Shown in pieces: positions 7,691 to 10,487 of a DNA stretch of 10,487 bases. Positions within the stretch are counted from its first letter, which is position 1. The number at the start of each line of letters is the position of its first letter. The stretch comes from DATGLE01 sp035294325 (GTDB lineage: Bacteria; Chloroflexota; Ktedonobacteria; Ktedonobacterales; Ktedonobacteraceae). Made by a program: the position numbers and the translations under genes. The DNA is taken from positions 1-10,487 of the forward strand of contig DATGLE010000261.1 in the NCBI GenBank assembly GCA_035294325.1, given 5' to 3'. The notes under the pieces were generated by a model, which saw only the letters and a program-made list of their open reading frames with translations, was not told the origin of the DNA and did not search any database.

Positions 7691-8924
7691 CCTTGAGGCC
7701 GTAGAGGCATTTCATATGCATATCGGGGACGTTGGTTCGTGTGTCATCGGCGCGGGCAAACGTGTAGAAACCCCGGCTCTGTGGAGGTACGTCGCTGAGT
7801 TCTATAGTACGTGACAGGCTCTCATAGCCGGAGCGCCAGCAGGCTATGGCCTCCTCAACGCGTCCCAGATCCTCCCACGCCAGCGCCAGACTTTCATAGA
7901 CCTCGGCTATATCTGGATACGCCTGCGTCTGAGCAAGCTCCTCCTTCGCTTTTTCAAGCCAGGCGATGGTCTCTTCCAGCAGTTGACGGCGCGCGGGGCC
8001 ACCGGCGCGCCTGGCAGTCGCATGGCTTACTCTGGCGATGACCAGGTAGGTTCTGCTGCGCATATGAGCGTCGTTGGTACGCTGCATATACTCAAGGGCA
8101 AGATCGCAATAGTATTTTGCATCTTGCAGGCGTCCTTCGGCCAGGCAGACATCGGCCAGGGCTGCATAGTTCAGCATCACCAGCTTCGGGCTATTGTAGT
8201 TCATCGCAAGCCTCAGTGATGTCGTATAGTGATCTTCAGCTGCCCTGTAATCGCCGACAAGGAAATAATTGTGTCCCAGCAAGTGATGCACGCGTGCTTC
8301 CATTGAGCGGTCCGCCCTCTCCTGATAGCGACGCAAAGCCTCATGGCCTGCGAAGTCGGCGCGCGCAAAATCTCCCATATCGCGGTAGACCTCGCACAGA
8401 CCATGATAAATATGAGCAAGCTCCTCCTCATCACGATAGTGCTGGCAGAGGCGCAGGGCCTCTTCATAGTGACGCACAGCAGTCGTATATAGCCCTCTCA
8501 TAATACAGGTCATGCCAAGGGAGTAGCGCGCCTTGATGCGTACCGCAGGCAGGTGAACGCGCCGATCATGCAGGACTTTCAGGCAGAGCGCGAAGTGCTG
8601 CGAGGCATCTTCATAATGACTGAGATTGACGGCGGCTATACCCAGGTGCAGGAGGTGGAGGGCCAGGCGCTCGCGCTCAAGCAGCGCTCCTTGCTCGCCA
8701 TGCTCAGAAATTTGCTTGACCAGAGGTGACAATACGCGTAGAGCATCGTTCCATTGTTTCAGTTGAACGTAGCACCACCCCAGCAAGTAATCAGTGTCGC
8801 GTTGTTGCTTTTCATCCACCGGACCGATTGCCACAAGTTCTTTCAGGGCGGCTTCATACCGCCCTTCTTCCAGGAACAGGCGGGCGCGATAGAGCAGCTT
8901 GTGAGTATCCATCTTCTGAATCAC
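7677..8924 (-). CDS. Tetratricopeptide-repeat protein
   Basis: The protein has 415 residues and is built almost entirely of about nine helical TPR-like hairpins. Examples are residues 11-34 (RARLFLEEGRYEAALKEL), 130-157 (LGMTCIMRGLYTTAVRHYEEAL), 210-237 (LLGHNYFLVGDYRAAEDHY) and 338-365 (AEVYESLALAWEDLGRVEEAI), numbered from the GTG. TPRs mediate protein-protein contacts. No HTH, kinase or membrane segment is fused, so the partner is unknown. Related repeat arrays often form the sensor part of XRE-TPR regulators, but the DNA-binding domain is absent here. The start is set by a perfect TAAGGAGG (8934-8941) whose GGAGG core lies 9 nt before GTG at 8924. An in-frame ATG four codons further in is too far away, and the upstream TTG at 8966 lies before the ribosome binding site. 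A short polar tail (about 376-415) follows the repeats. Confidence 0.87.
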   Translation of the reverse strand: MIQKMDTHKLLYRARLFLEEGRYEAALKELVAIGPVDEKQQRDTDYLLGWCYVQLKQWNDALRVLSPLVKQISEHGEQGALLERERLALHLLHLGIAAVNLSHYEDASQHFALCLKVLHDRRVHLPAVRIKARYSLGMTCIMRGLYTTAVRHYEEALRLCQHYRDEEELAHIYHGLCEVYRDMGDFARADFAGHEALRRYQERADRSMEARVHHLLGHNYFLVGDYRAAEDHYTTSLRLAMNYNSPKLVMLNYAALADVCLAEGRLQDAKYYCDLALEYMQRTNDAHMRSRTYLVIARVSHATARRAGGPARRQLLEETIAWLEKAKEELAQTQAYPDIAEVYESLALAWEDLGRVEEAIACWRSGYESLSRTIELSDVPPQSRGFYTFARADDTRTNVPDMHMKCLYGLKAIRV

Positions 8925-8941
8925 GAGCGCGTTCCTCCTTA

Positions 8942-9147
8942 TATAAATATATGCAATTCTTCGCAACCTTCGATCTAGGAGTGAAGCGGCATTGCACTAT
9001 CGTTATATGCTTGACATTATAGTACCATAGTTTTTGGTTTTTGTCCCCCTTTCATTACTTAGCTTGTGTATCTGTCTTGCTGGATATGCAGTACTAAAAA
9101 CTCTTGATAGAACTGTATGCAAATTGCGTTACTTATGCAATATACAT
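8942..9147. other. AT-rich intergenic region with clustered TATGCAA words
   Basis: The region is strongly AT-rich compared with the DNA to the left. TATGCAA occurs exactly at 8950-8956, 9116-9122 and 9134-9140, and TATGCA at 9085-9090. On the minus strand TATAAT (rc of 9016-9021) is a candidate -10 for the TPR gene with no good -35, giving a leader of about 85 nt. TTGACA (9011-9016, + strand) has no partner -10 at usable spacing. No hairpin terminator follows the stop of the HTH-GNAT gene at 9148. Confidence 0.5.
9118..9138 (+). repeat. HTH-GNAT-associated motif, copy C
   Basis: This sequence matches copy B (10301-10321) at 17 of 21 positions and shares the invariant ACTTATGC end. It differs in the centre, where TTGCGTTA replaces TTGCGCAA. 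It lies 10 bp past the stop of the HTH-GNAT gene and upstream of the TPR gene, so it could be an operator for the TPR gene. It has the same orientation as copies A and B. Confidence 0.5.
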
Positions 9148-10167
9148 TTATGGGGTTGCCTCGGTTTCTTCTCTGGGCAGTATTTCTGGAAGATCGTTTA
9201 GCTCTTCGGGGAAGCTGAATACTCCGCTCTCTCTTAGGGCTTGCTTGTATTGCATGATTTCCTTGATACCGGACTTCTCAATGTCAATCATAAAGTTCTT
9301 CTTCTCGGTGGTTGATAACAGTTCGGTAAAACCTAGTCCTCGGAGGAGACGGATACCGTCCGGTTTTGTGCTCCTGGCGGTGATCGTCTTTATAATAACT
9401 CCTCGTCGGCCTAGATCGATAATGGCTTTTATCAAACCGCTTACTAACTTGGCTCCGTATGCGCGCTTTTCAGCGATTGTAACACCAGGGATGACCCCTA
9501 TTGCACCCATATAGAGGTGTACTATTTCTCCTTTCTTGAAATCCCCTATTTCTTCTGGCTCAGCATCTACTACAAGTTCCTCTTCACGCAGCAGCTTTTC
9601 TATTTTCTCGTGGCTAAGAGGTAGGATGATGGCGTATCCTACTACTTTTCCTTCATTTTTTGCGATGTAGATGAGATCAGGATTTTTCTGAAGCCATCGC
9701 ATTTGTCGGTCTACATCGATATGGCCGCCGAATATGGCATCGCTTAGCTTTGTGGTTTCGAAAACCTCTTCTCTGGTGGTTGCTTTCATAAATGTGGTGG
9801 GGTTCCTTTTCTTTGTTGCCATGAATATCTTTAGCTCGCGTGCTAGCTGGTCAACGTCCTCCTTGACATAGACAGCTTGACGCTTGCCTTTGGGTATGAA
9901 GCTGCGGATAGTCTTTGCTTCTACCTGGTTCCGCAGTGCGCTATAAGTCATGCCTAGCACTTCCTGAGCTTCTTTAGCAGTGTAGTATTCGCCTTCATCG
10001 GCGTGCCTCAGTCGGTCTACATCTTCTTTGAGATAGACGGCTTGTCGCTTTCCGGGTGGAATGATGCTACGTATTTGTCCTGTATTAACTTTGTTCCTCA
10101 AGGCGCTGTGGGTTATGCCTAGCTTCTGTAAAACCTCTTTTGCTGTATAATATGTCTTCTCTTCCAA
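9148..10167 (-). CDS. Tandem excisionase/MerR-type HTH protein fused to a GNAT-like acetyltransferase domain
   Basis: The protein has 339 residues. Two consecutive HTH units (6-53 and 61-109) share about two thirds of residues: both read YYTAKE, SALRN, IRS, GKRQAVY and KEDVD at matching places. This is the HTH_17/excisionase-type winged fold, so the protein should bind DNA. A GNAT-like domain follows (about 125-297). GKVVGYAIILPL (173-184) looks like strand beta4. The pyrophosphate-binding loop reads RAYGAKL (235-241) against the family's (R/Q)xxGx(G/A), so its last position deviates. RLLRGLGF (273-280) resembles the usual motif B. The C-terminus is acidic. The start codon is TTG at 10167, with TAAGGAGG (10176-10183) 8 nt upstream and no better ATG. 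Base composition is clearly lower in GC than the genes to the left (sampled lines about 35-50 % against about 60 %), suggesting acquisition. I infer a DNA-bound regulator with an acyl-CoA-binding or acetyl-transfer activity; substrate is unknown. Confidence 0.85.
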   Translation of the reverse strand: MEEKTYYTAKEVLQKLGITHSALRNKVNTGQIRSIIPPGKRQAVYLKEDVDRLRHADEGEYYTAKEAQEVLGMTYSALRNQVEAKTIRSFIPKGKRQAVYVKEDVDQLARELKIFMATKKRNPTTFMKATTREEVFETTKLSDAIFGGHIDVDRQMRWLQKNPDLIYIAKNEGKVVGYAIILPLSHEKIEKLLREEELVVDAEPEEIGDFKKGEIVHLYMGAIGVIPGVTIAEKRAYGAKLVSGLIKAIIDLGRRGVIIKTITARSTKPDGIRLLRGLGFTELLSTTEKKNFMIDIEKSGIKEIMQYKQALRESGVFSFPEELNDLPEILPREETEATP

Positions 10168-10210
10168 ATTTGATGCCTCCTTAGAGTGGCTGTCTTATAC
10201 TGATGGCTAT

Positions 10211-10241
10211 ATTGTACCACTTTTTTCTGCAATTTGCGCAA
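10211..10241 (-). promoter_or_regulatory. Promoter of the HTH-GNAT gene
   Basis: On the minus strand TGGTACAAT (rc of 10211-10219) is an extended -10 with five of six hexamer matches. TTGCGC (rc of 10236-10241) lies 19 bp upstream as a weak -35. The predicted start near 10204 gives a leader of about 37 nt. The -35 region lies inside motif copy A (10228-10246), so protein bound there would block polymerase. Confidence 0.5.
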
Positions 10242-10246
10242 CTTAT
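10228..10246 (+). repeat. HTH-GNAT-associated motif, copy A
   Basis: TGCAATTTGCGCAACTTAT differs from copy B at one of 19 positions and lies 73 bp from it, about seven helical turns. It contains the 8-bp palindrome TTGCGCAA and a GCAA word repeated nine bases apart, which would suit two adjacent HTH units. It overlaps the -35 region of the leftward promoter and sits just upstream of the rightward promoter at 10259. Confidence 0.65.
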
Positions 10247-10258
10247 ACCGTTTGCGTC

Positions 10259-10287
10259 TTGACAAAGGTAAATTTAGGGTGTATTAT
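10259..10287 (+). promoter_or_regulatory. Near-consensus sigma-70 promoter reading rightward
   Basis: A perfect TTGACA (10259-10264), a 17-bp spacer and TATTAT (10282-10287, five of six) make the best canonical promoter in the window. Transcription would begin near 10294 and run into motif copy B and then the hairpin-rich RNA region. No protein gene starts on this strand before the window ends. Confidence 0.65.
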
Positions 10288-10293
10288 TGTTAG

Positions 10294-10487
10294 TGTTGTA
10301 TGCGATTTGCGCAACTTATGCTAATCGCGATCTATCGATGGTCGAACAAGCAGTTCTGCGGCAAGCCGTAAAGGCTTGAGCACGTTAACAATGGCCCGAA
10401 CGGGCTGACATACCTGGCGTTCCGTGCCTGGTGGTCAGGATCGCATTCACGGCCCTGATCGGATGAGTCGGCTTACTGTGAGTCAGT
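10294..10487 (+). ncRNA. Structured RNA, candidate HEARO/IscB-type omega-RNA (runs off the window)
   Basis: After the promoter at 10259-10287 come five hairpins in close succession. They are 10362-10378 (6 bp, loop GTAAA), 10394-10405 (GCCC-GAAC-GGGC), 10412-10432 (ACC and GGC paired around one T-T mismatch, 7-nt loop), 10433-10460 (7 bp with one G-U pair) and 10475-10487 (ACTG-TGAGT-CAGT). The only reading frames are minimal (13 codons from 10338, 5 codons from 10391), so this is not protein-coding. CGGATGAGT at 10460-10468 followed by a short G/A-loop hairpin resembles, from memory, the 3' part of HEARO RNAs. Those RNAs sit directly upstream of iscB genes and are highly amplified in Ktedonobacter, and their guide is at the 5' end. 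Domain I of a group II intron or a long mRNA leader are alternatives. Structured RNA is well supported; the family name is a hypothesis. Confidence 0.45.
10301..10321 (+). repeat. HTH-GNAT-associated motif, copy B
   Basis: TGCGATTTGCGCAACTTAT followed by GC. It lies at about +8 to +28 of the rightward promoter, a position where a bound protein would act as a roadblock, and also within the 5' end of the putative structured RNA. Its match to copy A (18 of 19) is far beyond chance in 10 kb. Confidence 0.65.

Larger units (their letters stand above)
10168..10487. other. Gene-free right edge of the window
   Basis: This region of 320 bp has no protein gene. It contains the leftward HTH-GNAT promoter, two motif copies, the rightward promoter and the hairpin-rich RNA listed separately. 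Composition changes from AT-rich (10168-10320) to GC-rich (10330-10487). A junction between an acquired segment and another element may therefore lie near 10320-10340. Confidence 0.5.

Noticed and set aside
9104..9514. 136-codon + strand frame opposite the HTH-GNAT gene
   Set aside because: It is antisense to the GNAT domain coding region, with no ribosome binding site and no recognisable domain.
9118..10321. CRISPR array from the repeated 19-21-nt motif
   Set aside because: There are only three copies. Two are 73 bp apart and the third is more than 1 kb away across a gene, with no regular spacers and no cas genes.
10338..10379. 13-codon mini-frame (ATG to TGA) that could be a leader peptide
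   Set aside because: It has no ribosome binding site and overlaps the first RNA hairpin. Its presence is expected by chance.
10294..10487. Group II intron 5' end (domain I) as the identity of the structured RNA
   Set aside because: No GTGYG-type 5' boundary was found near the start, and the hairpin order suits HEARO better. It is kept only as an alternative because the sequence ends here.

Overview
The window looks like a chromosomal segment of a fairly GC-rich, multicellular-type Chloroflexota bacterium, most likely Ktedonobacteria. This is an inference from three things: a zinc-ribbon/pseudokinase gene with a long charged linker, TPR and excisionase-type HTH accessory genes, and a structured RNA at the right edge resembling the HEARO/IscB omega-RNAs that are very abundant in Ktedonobacter. 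There is no 16S rRNA or other taxonomic marker, so the assignment is tentative.

Positions 1-6432 hold ordinary, GC-rich chromosomal genes. A 685-residue zinc-ribbon pseudokinase (+, 189-2246) is convergent with a CaCA-family cation/proton antiporter (-, 2349-3635), and a perfect 23-bp inverted repeat between them probably ends both transcripts. The antiporter diverges from a small PsiE-like membrane protein (+, 3782-4372). That gene is convergent with a complete cytosolic GH15 glucoamylase-type enzyme (-, 4447-6432).

Positions 6433-6859 are a gene-free stretch with a long imperfect inverted repeat (about 6577-6680) and smaller hairpins. One hairpin sits just in front of an unrecognised six-span membrane protein (+, 6860-7690). 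That gene overlaps, tail to tail by 14 bp, a TPR protein (-, 7677-8924).

From about 8940 onward the DNA becomes visibly more AT-rich. This part carries a protein with two near-identical excisionase/MerR-type HTH units fused to a GNAT acetyltransferase-like domain (-, 9148-10167). The gene is bracketed by three copies of a 19-21-nt motif around TTGCG(C/T)(A/T)ACTTAT, two upstream (10228-10246, 10301-10321) and one just past its stop (9118-9138). One copy lies over the -35 region of its likely promoter, which suggests autoregulation.

In the last 230 bp a near-consensus rightward promoter (10259-10287) is followed by at least five successive hairpins running off the window edge, with no matching protein gene. 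The best hypothesis is the start of a HEARO/IscB-type omega-RNA, with the iscB-like gene expected just beyond position 10487. In that reading the 5' guide region of the RNA would contain the second copy of the HTH-GNAT motif. This junction is the most interesting part of the window.
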